Source: Litorimonas sp039975855
GTDB lineage: Bacteria; Pseudomonadota; Alphaproteobacteria; Caulobacterales; Maricaulaceae
Assembly: GCA_039975855.1 (NCBI GenBank)
Contig: JBDWGH010000002.1
Coordinates: forward strand, 868,001-932,000
DNA: 64,000 bases
Direction of reading: 5' to 3'
Shown: positions 34,135-42,974 of the stretch, in pieces
Numbering within the stretch: the first letter of the stretch is position 1
Layout of the letters: each line of letters begins with the position of its first letter
Made by a program: the position numbers and the translations under genes
The notes under the pieces: generated by a model
The model's input: only the letters and a program-made list of their open reading frames with translations
What the model was told of the DNA's origin: nothing
Database searches by the model: none

Positions 34135-34152
34135 TAATGGTGCCCAGAAGAG
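34135..34152 (+). repeat. Right attachment-site-like repeat (tRNA-Leu 3' end)
   Basis: TAATGGTGCCCAGAAGAG: the last part of the tRNA-Leu acceptor/T-arm, CCA and three downstream bases, read on the plus strand. It pairs with the left copy at 24405-24422 in direct orientation. Confidence 0.75.
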
Positions 34153-34224
34153 GACTCGAACCTCCACGTCCATACGGACACTAGCACCTGAAGCTAGCGC
34201 GTCTACCAATTCCGCCATCTGGGC
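34141..34224 (-). tRNA. tRNA-Leu (anticodon CAG)
   Basis: The minus strand reads GCCCAGA for the 5' acceptor and TCTGGGC-A for the 3' side, a full 7-bp stem. The D-arm is GGCGGAATTGGTAGACGCG, the anticodon loop TTCAGGT closed by CTAGC/GCTAG (anticodon at 34188-34190), with a class II variable arm and GGTTCGAGTCC in the T-arm. A CCA tail appears encoded just beyond. Length 84 fits tRNA-Leu. The 3' end faces the secretion island. Confidence 0.95.
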
Positions 34225-34292
34225 ACGTCATTGGGAAGCGGGCGTGTAACCTTGCCTCTAGATATGGTCAAGCAAGGAAGTGAATCTTGGGC

Positions 34293-34847
34293 CTATGGCA
34301 CGACACCTTCACCCAATAATGGGAAAACCGCTTCTTCGCGGTAAAGGTTAGGACCCCGCTTTTTCGTATGGCTCGACACCAAGCTAAATTGGTCAACGAG
34401 GAAAGGCCGCGTTGACCAATCAGCAAGCCGTTGTTCGAACGAGACAATCCGATCTAAGGGCGAACGTGGTTTCATGTAAGCCATGGTGACATGCGGCGTA
34501 TATTTACGGGCCTCCATCTGGATGTCCGCACGCCGGGCGGCGTGGCGGCAGTGTTGATTAAGCCGTGTAAGAGCCGCTGAAGGTGATACACCCGCCCAAA
34601 TTGCGTGCGGTTCCGTTTTTCCGAAATGCCCTCCGCGTTGTAAATTGAGTTCAAAACTGCCCATCCGAAGGGTGCCAATCTCTTGGTCGAGCAGTTCTGC
34701 ATGGTCCGCATCAACATCCCCAAAAAACCCGAGGGTAATGTGCAACTTCTCCTGACTGACCCAGCGTGCACCGGACACACCTTTCTGTTCGCGGGCGACA
34801 TCGCCCGCGATCTTGTCAGGTAGGAATATGGCAGCGAATAATTTCAT
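34293..34847 (-). CDS. thpR: RNA 2',3'-cyclic phosphodiesterase
   Basis: 184 residues from the ATG at 34847 (MKLFAAIFLPDKIAGDVA), the normal start of the family. The two H-x-T/S-x motifs of the 2H phosphoesterase fold are LHITLGFFGD and PHVTMAYMKP. It opens 2',3'-cyclic phosphates on RNA. It lies 8 bases after the aldo-keto reductase stop on the same strand. Confidence 0.9.
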   Translation of the reverse strand: MKLFAAIFLPDKIAGDVAREQKGVSGARWVSQEKLHITLGFFGDVDADHAELLDQEIGTLRMGSFELNLQRGGHFGKTEPHAIWAGVSPSAALTRLNQHCRHAARRADIQMEARKYTPHVTMAYMKPRSPLDRIVSFEQRLADWSTRPFLVDQFSLVSSHTKKRGPNLYREEAVFPLLGEGVVP

Positions 34848-34855
34848 GCGGGCTG

Positions 34856-35899
34856 TTAGCGACTGGCTGGGCAACGATAGGTTTGGTGAAGACGATGCGC
34901 TTCACTTTCCATGTCGTCCGTCCATTCGATGTTATGTGCATCAATATTTTCTTTGAGCTGGGTCATATTCGTGGCGCCAATAATATTACTTGTGACGAAT
35001 GCTCGCGATTCAACAAACTTCAACGCAAACTGGGTTGGGGTGATACCCAATTTTCGAGCCGTCGCGTTACAGTCCAAATAGGCGGCTTCCGCATTTCGCC
35101 AACCCGTCATAAATTGCGGAAACAGATCCGCCCGAGACCCTTTGGGTATATCGCCTTCATCATATTTCCCCGTCAACATGCCCATGGCCAGCGGTGAATA
35201 AGCCAGCAGACCAACATCCTCACGCATGGCGATTTCGGCACGGTCATAGTCAAAACGCCGCGCAATCAAATTATAAACACATTGATTAGACGCAATTCGC
35301 GGCAAGCCTAAACGTTCGGCCAACTCCACAAATTTCATCGTTCCCCAGGCTGTCTCGTTAGAGATAGCAATGTGCCGGATATTACCTTTTTCAACATGAC
35401 GAGAAAGCGCGCCGAGGATGTCCTCCAGCGGAGTCATTTCATCCGCATCATAATCGTAATAGCTGTCAAAACCGAAACCCGGCATGGCCCGATCGGGCCA
35501 ATGGAGTTGATAGAGGTCGATGTAATCGGTCTGCAAACGCCGCAAAGACCCTTCTACCGCCTCATCAATCTGGTCGGGGGTATGACGGCACATATCAGCG
35601 TGTTTCCGTCGCCAACCGTAGTCGGAGCGTCCAGTGATTTTTGTTGCCAAAATGAAGTCGTCACGGTTTTTTCGGTCCGCGATCCAACTGCCGATGTGTT
35701 GTTCCGTACGCCCACCCGTTTCCTGACGCGAGGGGACAGGATACATTTCCGCTGTATCAATAAAATTTATACCCCGATCCAAGGCGTAATCGAGTTGTTC
35801 ATGCGCCTCAGCTTCGGTGTTTTGTTCGCCCCAAGTCATCGTGCCGAGGCAGACCGACGTGACTTTCAAGTCCGTTCGTCCGAGTTTTCGGAGTTCCAT
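34856..35899 (-). CDS. NADP-dependent aldo-keto reductase (Tas-like)
   Basis: 347 residues, longer than minimal AKRs because of Tas-type insertions. It begins MELRKLGRTDLKVTSVCLGTMTWGEQNTEAEA. The catalytic tetrad is visible as Asp and Tyr in NFIDTAEMYPVP, Lys in FILATKITG and His in DLYQLHWPDR. The physiological substrate is unknown. Confidence 0.92.
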   Translation of the reverse strand: MELRKLGRTDLKVTSVCLGTMTWGEQNTEAEAHEQLDYALDRGINFIDTAEMYPVPSRQETGGRTEQHIGSWIADRKNRDDFILATKITGRSDYGWRRKHADMCRHTPDQIDEAVEGSLRRLQTDYIDLYQLHWPDRAMPGFGFDSYYDYDADEMTPLEDILGALSRHVEKGNIRHIAISNETAWGTMKFVELAERLGLPRIASNQCVYNLIARRFDYDRAEIAMREDVGLLAYSPLAMGMLTGKYDEGDIPKGSRADLFPQFMTGWRNAEAAYLDCNATARKLGITPTQFALKFVESRAFVTSNIIGATNMTQLKENIDAHNIEWTDDMESEAHRLHQTYRCPASR

Positions 35900-36010
35900 A
35901 GGTTTACCTTAAGTTTTATATAGGAGAGGAATGTTTGTATTTGGTCGAATATAGGACTATATAAGAGAAAACATCGTCGCAACGGCGAATGAGATATTAA
36001 AGGAGATATC

Positions 36011-36742
36011 ATGAACCAGTTTGATGCAACCAATGTTGCCTCCGGTGCAACAACTGACCTAGGGCTCAGGACTTTCCTCCTCGGCACCTATCGTTATATG
36101 GCTATGGCTATGGCCGTCACAGCCACTGTCGCGTTTCTAACGGGACAGGCTATGGCGAATGGCGTTATTAATCCTTCGTTAGTCTATAACCCAATCGTCG
36201 CAATCGGCGCGTTTCTAATCATTGTTTTTGGCTTTGGCGCTGTAGGCCGTAAATTGCCGTCAATGTCGCAAGGCGGAGTCTTGGCATTCCTCTTCGGGTT
36301 TTCTGCTTTTATGGGTGTACTGATGTCAGCCTATGCATTCCGTTATAATCCGACGATTGTTGCGAAGATTTTCTTCATGACGGTTGCTATGTTTGGCGCC
36401 TTATCGCTGTTCGGATATACAACAAAATTCAATTTGTCAGCTGTTGTCAAATACGCCTTCGCCGCTTTCATGGGTTATGTCCTGATCGGTCTGGTTGGTA
36501 TGTTTGTCCCAGCACTTAGCGTCTTCGCTGGCGGGACATTCGGCACGATCATCAACATTGTAGCACTCGCTGCAATCGCAGTGATTACTGCCTGGGAAAC
36601 CCAGCATCTGAAGCGCGTCTATTATGCATATGCCAATGACGCGAGCATGCAGGGCAAAATGCAGGCATTCGGTGCCGCATCACTTCTGTTGGCTTTCATC
36701 AACATGTTCCAAATCTTGATGAGCCTCTTCGGCCGCGAGTAA
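36011..36742 (+). CDS. Bax inhibitor-1 / YccA family membrane protein
   Basis: 243 residues with seven membrane helices, the usual BI-1 size. N-terminus DLGLRTFLLGTYRYMAMAMAVTATVAF, then LFGFSAFMGVLMSAYAF, a TKFNLSAV loop and the C-terminal AWETQHLKRVYYAYA. The family includes calcium-leak and protease-modulating proteins. AAAGGAGATATC precedes the ATG. Ends at a strong terminator. Confidence 0.92.
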   Translation: MNQFDATNVASGATTDLGLRTFLLGTYRYMAMAMAVTATVAFLTGQAMANGVINPSLVYNPIVAIGAFLIIVFGFGAVGRKLPSMSQGGVLAFLFGFSAFMGVLMSAYAFRYNPTIVAKIFFMTVAMFGALSLFGYTTKFNLSAVVKYAFAAFMGYVLIGLVGMFVPALSVFAGGTFGTIINIVALAAIAVITAWETQHLKRVYYAYANDASMQGKMQAFGAASLLLAFINMFQILMSLFGRE

Positions 36743-36766
36743 TATCGTCGAACATTCTATTTTCGA

Positions 36767-36794
36767 AAAGCCACTCTCCGGAGTGGCTTTTTTT
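36767..36794 (+). terminator. Rho-independent terminator after the BI-1 gene
   Basis: AAAGCCACTC-TCCG-GAGTGGCTTT, a perfect 10-bp stem with a 4-base loop, followed by T-rich sequence. Confidence 0.92.
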
Positions 36795-36865
36795 ATGGCT
36801 GTAATTTAACGCTCCAGGCCCACATGGTTAAGGGGGGATTAATCGCCTTCGGCTAAATCCCGCCT

Positions 36866-38722
36866 ATGCGCATTTCACGCAAAGCCCTGATGAATACGGT
36901 CCTTGCCGGATCGGCCTGTGCTTATCTTAGCGGCATGGCCATTTTGGCTGGATTTGCAGTGTCCGCAAAAGACCTTCCCGACCCGAAAAAACTCTGGGAA
37001 CGCAACCGCCCTGTTTCCGTTCAGATCGTAGACCGCAATGGCCGTGACATTCTAATCCGGGGCGCTGCAGTGGAACGTCCCGTCGATCTAGACACCCTCC
37101 CCTTCCATATTCCTGTGACCTTCCTTGCCACAGAAGATGAGCGGTTTCGGAATCACATCGGGATTGATCCACGCGCTATGCTGCGGGCCTTATGGCAAAA
37201 CATTCGCGCTGGGCGTTACGTCCAGGGCGGCTCAACCCTAACGCAGCAATTGACCAAAAATATCTTTCTGACTCCGGATAAAACACTGTCCCGCAAAGCA
37301 CAGGAAATGATGCTCTCCGTTTGGATGGAGCGAGATTTCACTAAAGACGAGCTTCTGGAAATGTATCTTTCTCGCATTTATTTCGGGAGCGGCGCTTGGG
37401 GTTTGGAAAGTGCCAGCCTACGTTATTTCGATAAGCCAGCGGCAGAGCTTTCTCTAGCAGAGGCCGCGATGTTATCGGGTCTACTAAATTCACCCTCAAG
37501 ATCAAATCCGGTAGCGAGTTTTGAACGCGCGACGCAGCGCCAACATGTGATATTGGATTCTATGGATGCCCAAGGCTTGCTGGACGTCAACATTGCCGCC
37601 GCCGCAAAAGCTGAACCCCTGACAATTCACAGCCCTAAAGATACGGAAGGTGCGCAATACTTCGTTGATTGGATTTGGTCTGACTTAGAAGATCGGATCG
37701 GGGTGCCAACACAAGATATCGTTGTTCAAACAACCTTGGACATAGATGCGCAATCCGCAGGCCAAGCCGCCCTCACCGCTCATCTTGACCCAGAGCGCGG
37801 CGCGAGCCAGGGCGCAATTATCAGCTTGGACGGCACAGGGGGTGTCCGTACACTGGTAGGCGGTTTGGACTACGGACAAAGTCAATTTAACCGCGCCACA
37901 CAAGCCGTGCGTCAGCCGGGATCATCGTTCAAACCATTCGTTTACTTAGCTGCGTTGCGGGCTGGAAAATCGCCCTGGGATACGGCGGTGGATGCACCAA
38001 TCACGATTGACGATTGGACCCCTGAGAACTTCACAGAAAAACACCTTGGTACAGTCACGCTTCACAAAGCTCTCGCGAGCTCAATAAATACTGTAGCGGT
38101 GTCTTTAGGAGAAGACGTTGGACGAGAGACCATCATAGCGACAGCCGAACAATTCGGATTCGAGAATTTGAAACCTTACCGCAGCCTCGCTCTTGGCGCG
38201 CAGGGACAAACTCCACTCACAGTAGCGGAAAGTTATCTGCCCTTCGCCAATTGGGGAACCCAAAGGGAAGCTTACGGTATTCTTTCAATTTCAACCGCAG
38301 ACGGGACGCCACTCTATGACCGAGCGCCGCCGAATGGCGCCGTCGTTCTTGGCGCGCAGGAACTCGCGGACATGAACTATATGCTGCTCGAATCTGTAGA
38401 ACGCGGCACTGGTCACCGCGCACGCATTGCAGGGCATATGATTGCAGGTAAAACTGGAACAACAAATGATTTCCGGGACGCTTGGTTTGTTGGATACGCA
38501 CCCGATCGCGTAACTGCAGTATGGGTCGGTGATGATGAAAACGCCGCGATGAATAAAGTCACTGGCGGCTCAATCCCGGCCATGATTTTCAAAGACGCGA
38601 TGGCGGCGCAGCTTACCGACGTCCCAGCCGCTCGCCTTCCTGTCTCAACCGAGCCCGACTGGGCACGAAAAAATGCGCAACTTCAAAATTTATTGGATCG
38701 GCTGGAAGATCGATTGCCGTAA
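36866..38722 (+). CDS. Class A penicillin-binding protein (PBP1A-like)
   Basis: 618 residues with an N-terminal anchor. The glycosyltransferase domain has ATEDERFRNHIGIDPRAMLRA (catalytic Glu), GGSTLTQQLTKN and LSRKAQEMMLSVWME. The transpeptidase domain has the active-site S-x-x-K in PGSSFKPF, S-x-N in SSINTVAV and K-T-G in GKTGTTNDFRDAWF. It polymerises and cross-links peptidoglycan in the periplasm. No OB-like insert or long C-terminal extension, so smaller than E. coli PBP1a. Confidence 0.93.
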   Translation: MRISRKALMNTVLAGSACAYLSGMAILAGFAVSAKDLPDPKKLWERNRPVSVQIVDRNGRDILIRGAAVERPVDLDTLPFHIPVTFLATEDERFRNHIGIDPRAMLRALWQNIRAGRYVQGGSTLTQQLTKNIFLTPDKTLSRKAQEMMLSVWMERDFTKDELLEMYLSRIYFGSGAWGLESASLRYFDKPAAELSLAEAAMLSGLLNSPSRSNPVASFERATQRQHVILDSMDAQGLLDVNIAAAAKAEPLTIHSPKDTEGAQYFVDWIWSDLEDRIGVPTQDIVVQTTLDIDAQSAGQAALTAHLDPERGASQGAIISLDGTGGVRTLVGGLDYGQSQFNRATQAVRQPGSSFKPFVYLAALRAGKSPWDTAVDAPITIDDWTPENFTEKHLGTVTLHKALASSINTVAVSLGEDVGRETIIATAEQFGFENLKPYRSLALGAQGQTPLTVAESYLPFANWGTQREAYGILSISTADGTPLYDRAPPNGAVVLGAQELADMNYMLLESVERGTGHRARIAGHMIAGKTGTTNDFRDAWFVGYAPDRVTAVWVGDDENAAMNKVTGGSIPAMIFKDAMAAQLTDVPAARLPVSTEPDWARKNAQLQNLLDRLEDRLP

Positions 38723-38960
38723 AATTTGGACGAGAAGCGGATAAAACCGTGTTTTAACAGCTGATTAACCCTGTTTTCAGGGTATTGTGTATCAATCTCA
38801 AACAACGAAAATTCCGTTCAATTTACGTTCAGAATACAAAGTTTAGGGCCAGCGCGTTATCGATATTTGTGGGTAAGATAACGCGAAACTAAGGCTCACT
38901 GCCTTATTTCATTCTTGGGAGTAAACTATAGACCAATCATGTGGGAACGGTCTGTTACTT

Positions 38961-38988
38961 GCCCCTCGTATTGTGGGATACGGGGGGC
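38961..38988. repeat. Stable hairpin between convergent genes
   Basis: GCCCCTCGTAT-TGTGGG-ATACGGGGGGC, 11 pairs with one G-T wobble and a 6-base loop. No T-run follows on either strand. It lies 16 bases after the stop of the YgjP-like gene and 240 bases after the PBP stop, and may block or process both transcripts. A smaller hairpin, ACCCTG-TTTT-CAGGGT, lies at 38768-38783. Confidence 0.7.
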
Positions 38989-39003
38989 ACGCGTCCCTTA
39001 GAT

Positions 39004-39735
39004 TTAAAACTCTGCGCCTACCGCATGGAGTGTCGGTCCATTTTTATTCAACCAGCGTTTCGCACCTTTAACATCATCAAAAATACGGTCACAGACAGCC
39101 CAAAACGCCGGACTATGGTTGGCTTCGATCATATGAGCGCATTCATGAGCCGCCACATATTCCAAAATTTGTGGCGGAGCGCAGATGAGACGCCAAGAAT
39201 AAGAAATATGCCCTTCACCGTTCCTCGTGATACAACTGCCCCAGCGGCTTTCCGTGTCTCTAACGGATACTTTTCCGACACGTTTATTCAGTTCAGTGGC
39301 ATAATGATGGCTAGCGGCTTCCAACTCAGCGCGGGCCTCGCGAATAAGAAAGCGTCGAACACGTCCCGGAAAACTCTCAATATCTGGACTAGGCACAATT
39401 AGTTTCAAACCAACGCGATCTACGCGCGCCCGTCCGCGGCCGGGCGGGTTCACGAGACGAAAATATTGTCCTTGAAATAGTATTTCTTTGCCCGGCACGA
39501 AAGGTTGCGGTGGCGGCAGAGCTTCTAGTTGGACGTCAATCCAATCGCGTTGTTGATGAGCAAACTCACGGGCTTTAGTAAACGCGCGCAGGCCCGGTAC
39601 AACGACATGAACTTCACGGGCACTAGGTTTCACTTTCAGAGAAATTCGTTTGGCCCGTTGTGACAAAACATAGAGCACGCGCGGATCACCGCTATCGCGT
39701 AACGGGAAATCTGCCTTGCTAGGGCGCGCGGGCAT
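39004..39735 (-). CDS. YgjP/SprT-like (DUF45, M48-type) metalloprotease
   Basis: 243 residues from the ATG at 39735; the open frame runs further upstream only through the divergent lipoprotein gene. YVAAHECAHMIEANHSPAFWAVCDR contains H-E-x-x-H plus a downstream His, the zinc site of the YgjP family, and SRWGSCITRNGEGHISYSWRLICAP is the second family block. Cytoplasmic; targets unknown. Confidence 0.9.
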   Translation of the reverse strand: MPARPSKADFPLRDSGDPRVLYVLSQRAKRISLKVKPSAREVHVVVPGLRAFTKAREFAHQQRDWIDVQLEALPPPQPFVPGKEILFQGQYFRLVNPPGRGRARVDRVGLKLIVPSPDIESFPGRVRRFLIREARAELEAASHHYATELNKRVGKVSVRDTESRWGSCITRNGEGHISYSWRLICAPPQILEYVAAHECAHMIEANHSPAFWAVCDRIFDDVKGAKRWLNKNGPTLHAVGAEF

Positions 39736-39775
39736 GTTATCGTCTCCGCCTAATATTGTGTTCAGGAAACCGACC

Positions 39776-41386
39776 ATGTCGCTTAAATACGCATCCCTTT
39801 TAAAAATCTCCGTTGCTGGAGCCGTCTTATTAAGTGTGGGGGCATGCAAGCCTGCAGACAAGGGGCAAGGTGCATTGAAATCCGAGGTCGTGTCTGCCTT
39901 GAACCTCTCCAAGAGTGAGGCTGGCGTTTTCGCGAAATATTTCGCCACAGAGGAGTGTGACGTCAACGAGGCGGACGCTCTTGAGGCTTTGACGGGATTA
40001 GGTCTTGTTGAAAACGGTTCAAATAAGCTGAGTTTCGCGTCGCAGGATTTTAGCGGCGGTCTCGTGACCTACCGCGATGTAGTCGTCCAAGACAAAGACG
40101 CCGACGCAGATATTTTCAGCGCCAAGACCGCCGTTTTTCATTGCCCAAGCTTGGTTGACGATGTGCCAGGATTTGCGCGGCTGGACTTGACGGATGCCAT
40201 AGTGCGCGAGGACGAACTGACTTTCACATTTGGTACGCTAAATATTTCCAAGCCGACATCAGATGCAGCAGCTGCAATTATTGACGGGATGCTGGGCGCG
40301 CGTGATGACGGCCAAGACGATATAGGATTTGACGCGGTTTCTATGACGGATGTGACTCTGGAGTCGGATGAAATATCGGGTTCACTGGATGCCCTGTCCT
40401 GGGGTGAAGTTCGCGGTGATAACGGGCAAGGTAAAGCTGATCTGACCATCGACAATCTGGACATCGTGATACCAGGTCAAAACGACGGTCAAGATATGAC
40501 TCTTGATTTTAAAGGCATGAGCGCACGCAATCTCAATATTGGCGGAAAAATTGATGCACAGGCAGCCATGTCAACAAACGGTGTTGTCGGCAGTGTGATT
40601 GGAAACCTCAACGCATTTCAAAAGCCCTATGACGAGTTAGTCGTCGAGACGATGAAATTAGACTCAGAAGGGTTCAATGTCGACTTCGGCGGTATTGAAG
40701 GCCAGACGACAGAAAAGGGCGAGAAAATTGTCACCCGTCAAAGCCTGAAACCTAGTGTGATATCACTAAAACCTGCTTTGGCCGACGTTCCGTCCTTTCA
40801 ACGCAATTACAACATTATGAAGTCTCTAGGATTCGAGACGCTCAAATTCTCTGGCAGTTCGGTCACGACCTTGGATAGTTCAGATGATTCAGTTTCCGTC
40901 TCGGACGGTTTGTTTGTTGTTGAAGACGGGTTCGCCCTGAACTTCGAATATTCCGCGGAAGGCCTCACTGAAATGATGACCGCCTTGCAAGAGATGACAG
41001 CGAGCAATGAAACCCCGGACCCCTTGGCCGTGTATGACCAGTTGAAACTTCGAAATTTCCGACTGACGCTGGAGGATAATTCCATTGTTGAGCGCGGCCT
41101 GAAACTGGCTTCGGAAATGACTGGGCAGAGCGAGAAGAATATAAAACGCGGCCTGGGTATGGCGGTATTCGCTGCCGCGATGGCCGCTCAAAATGAAGTG
41201 CAAGCTGAAGTCTATTCCGAAACCACAGAAGCCTTCGCTGACTTTGTAAAAAAAGGCGGCACGCTCACCATAGAAGCCAATCCCCCGGCGCCCTTCCCGC
41301 TCGCGCCGCTTCTAACGGAACAAGGTGAGAATATTGATCCTGAGACACTCGGCTTCTCTGCCAGTCAAGAAGGCGGCGCTGAATGA
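39776..41386 (+). CDS. Large lipoprotein of unknown function
   Basis: 536 residues. The start at 39776 gives MSLKYASLLKISVAGAVLLSVGACK with a clear lipobox (LSVGAC). The mature part is acidic, rich in D, S and beta-type segments (SGGLVTYRDVVVQDKDADADIF; DLTIDNLDIVIPGQ; FSGSSVTTLDSSDDSVSVSDG), suggesting a long beta-rich periplasmic or outer-membrane protein. No family recognised. Its stop overlaps the TMEM175-like gene (ATGA). Confidence 0.8.
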   Translation: MSLKYASLLKISVAGAVLLSVGACKPADKGQGALKSEVVSALNLSKSEAGVFAKYFATEECDVNEADALEALTGLGLVENGSNKLSFASQDFSGGLVTYRDVVVQDKDADADIFSAKTAVFHCPSLVDDVPGFARLDLTDAIVREDELTFTFGTLNISKPTSDAAAAIIDGMLGARDDGQDDIGFDAVSMTDVTLESDEISGSLDALSWGEVRGDNGQGKADLTIDNLDIVIPGQNDGQDMTLDFKGMSARNLNIGGKIDAQAAMSTNGVVGSVIGNLNAFQKPYDELVVETMKLDSEGFNVDFGGIEGQTTEKGEKIVTRQSLKPSVISLKPALADVPSFQRNYNIMKSLGFETLKFSGSSVTTLDSSDDSVSVSDGLFVVEDGFALNFEYSAEGLTEMMTALQEMTASNETPDPLAVYDQLKLRNFRLTLEDNSIVERGLKLASEMTGQSEKNIKRGLGMAVFAAAMAAQNEVQAEVYSETTEAFADFVKKGGTLTIEANPPAPFPLAPLLTEQGENIDPETLGFSASQEGGAE

Positions 41387-42105
41387 TAAGAGAGAACCTC
41401 AAGGATTTTAAAGGTCTGGATCATGATCCAGATTTTCGTTGGCGCGGAAATAATGTCACGCGGATAGAAAACCTCTCGGACATCGCCTTTGCGATTGCTC
41501 TAGGAATGATAATTTCCGGTGTGGACGCCCCAAAGACCTTTGATCAACTCCGCGAGTTTTTGTTTTATCTTGTCCCCACCGGAGCTGCATTTGCGGTCAT
41601 GCTGCAGGTCTGGCGAATCCATTATACGTTTTTCAGACGATATGGCGTTGCTGACCAATATATTATTCGACTGAACGCCTGCCTCATCTTTGTTGTTTTA
41701 TATCTCGCTTATCCGCTTTGGTTCACCTTTAGTGCTCTCTATTCTTGGGTCGTTGGTCAATGGACCAATGACTACGCGAAAGCGATTGAAATGGGGATGA
41801 CAACCACCAACTCCGTCAAAACAATCTGCCTGTTTGTTATCGCCTATGCCAGCAGCCAAGTTATTATGGCGCTCATGTATGGGCATATCGTCCGAAAACG
41901 CGAGTTACTTCAACTAGATGAGCAAGAGTTATCTCGAACCCGAGAAACGCATATCGGTCTATGGTGGTCTACTGTCATATCAATGACCGCCGTCCCCCTT
42001 GCGATGCTAACATCCTTAGGGCCCTTTGCCGCGTTTTTGTTGTTTTTCCAGGCGCCTGGATATTGGGTTGCTAAGAAATTCCTGAATCGACGCGCCAAAC
42101 CCTAG
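41383..42105 (+). CDS. TMEM175/DUF1211-like membrane protein
   Basis: 240 residues, about six helices. The first helix reads RIENLSDIAFAIALGMIISG, a variant of the R-x-x-x-F-S-D signature of TMEM175-type cation channels (F is replaced by L). FYLVPTGAAFAVMLQVWRIHYTFFRR fits the second helix pair. Channel function is not shown. Translationally coupled to the preceding lipoprotein. Confidence 0.75.
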   Translation: MIRENLKDFKGLDHDPDFRWRGNNVTRIENLSDIAFAIALGMIISGVDAPKTFDQLREFLFYLVPTGAAFAVMLQVWRIHYTFFRRYGVADQYIIRLNACLIFVVLYLAYPLWFTFSALYSWVVGQWTNDYAKAIEMGMTTTNSVKTICLFVIAYASSQVIMALMYGHIVRKRELLQLDEQELSRTRETHIGLWWSTVISMTAVPLAMLTSLGPFAAFLLFFQAPGYWVAKKFLNRRAKP

Positions 42106-42224
42106 GTTTGCATGCAATTTTTTAAGCCCGCCCTGCGCGGATGCGCCGCTTTAGGCGGCTTGAAACCTGTCGCTGCCCGTCGCATATGACTGTCAACGAA
42201 TTCTAACTCTTACGGAGCCACCAC

Positions 42225-42974
42225 ATGAAAGTTCTGGTCCCGGTCAAGCGTGTGCTTGACTATAACGTCAAGGCGCGGGTCAAACCCGACCAAACCGGCG
42301 TTGATCTCTCCAATGTAAAAATGAGCATGAACCCTTTTGACGAAATCGCCGTCGAAGAGGCCGTGCAATTGCAAGAAGCTGGCACAGCGACAGAGACTAT
42401 TGTTGTCTCTATCGGGCCGGCAAAGGCGCAAGAAACAATCCGCACTGCTCTCGCCATGGGCATGGACCGCGGTGTTCACGTTCAAACGGATGATGATCTT
42501 GAACCTCTCGCGGTTGCAAAGATGCTGAAAGCCGTCGCAGACGCCGAAGGTGCCGAATTGATCGTTATGGGCAAGCAAGCCATTGATAATGATTACGGAT
42601 CGACGGGCGGCATGCTCGCAGCTCTTTTAGATTGGCCAATTGGGTCAGCTGCCAACTCTATTGCCATTGACGGCGGCGCAGTCACCGTTGTCAAAGAAGT
42701 CGACGGTGGCCTGCAGACAGTTAAGTTGCAAATGCCAGCACTCGTCACCGCAGATTTGCGTTTGAACGAGCCGCGCTATGCGTCTCTACCAAACATCATG
42801 AAAGCGAAACGTAAGCCGATTGAAGCCAAAACACCGGCTGATCTGGGTGTCGACACAGCGTCGCGCTTGAAAGTATTGAAGGTTACAGAGCCCGCCGCTC
42901 GCGAAGCCGGCATCAAAGTCGAAGATGCTGCTGCGCTCGTCGATAAACTGAAAAACGAAGCAGGAGTCATCTAA
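42225..42974 (+). CDS. etfB: Electron transfer flavoprotein, beta subunit
   Basis: 249 residues: MKVLVPVKRVLDYNVKARVKPDQTGVDLSNVKMSMNPFDEIAVEEAVQL is the standard N-terminus, and the AMP-binding loop follows at MGKQAIDNDYGSTGGMLAALLDWP. With EtfA it takes electrons from acyl-CoA and other dehydrogenases to ETF-quinone oxidoreductase. GGAG lies upstream of the ATG; the stop overlaps the etfA start. Confidence 0.96.
   Translation: MKVLVPVKRVLDYNVKARVKPDQTGVDLSNVKMSMNPFDEIAVEEAVQLQEAGTATETIVVSIGPAKAQETIRTALAMGMDRGVHVQTDDDLEPLAVAKMLKAVADAEGAELIVMGKQAIDNDYGSTGGMLAALLDWPIGSAANSIAIDGGAVTVVKEVDGGLQTVKLQMPALVTADLRLNEPRYASLPNIMKAKRKPIEAKTPADLGVDTASRLKVLKVTEPAAREAGIKVEDAAALVDKLKNEAGVI

Larger units (their letters stand above)
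24405..34152. mobile_element. Putative tRNA-Leu-integrated island carrying a double-glycine peptide secretion system
   Basis: Two direct repeats of the 3' end of tRNA-Leu bound exactly the block from the HlyD gene to the C39 ABC exporter. The right repeat is the intact tRNA 3' end; the left is an orphan copy with one changed base. The block is visibly AT-richer than its flanks, especially around 25.8-26.5 kb. All eight genes inside fit one secretion system plus control. No integrase, transposase or mobilisation gene is present, so it would need help to move or is now fixed. Confidence 0.72.

Noticed and set aside
24405..34152. Caulobacter Cdz-type glycine-zipper toxin system
   Set aside because: The exporter and adaptor are of the same general class, but the mature peptides are not hydrophobic glycine zippers, so the Cdz label is not supported.
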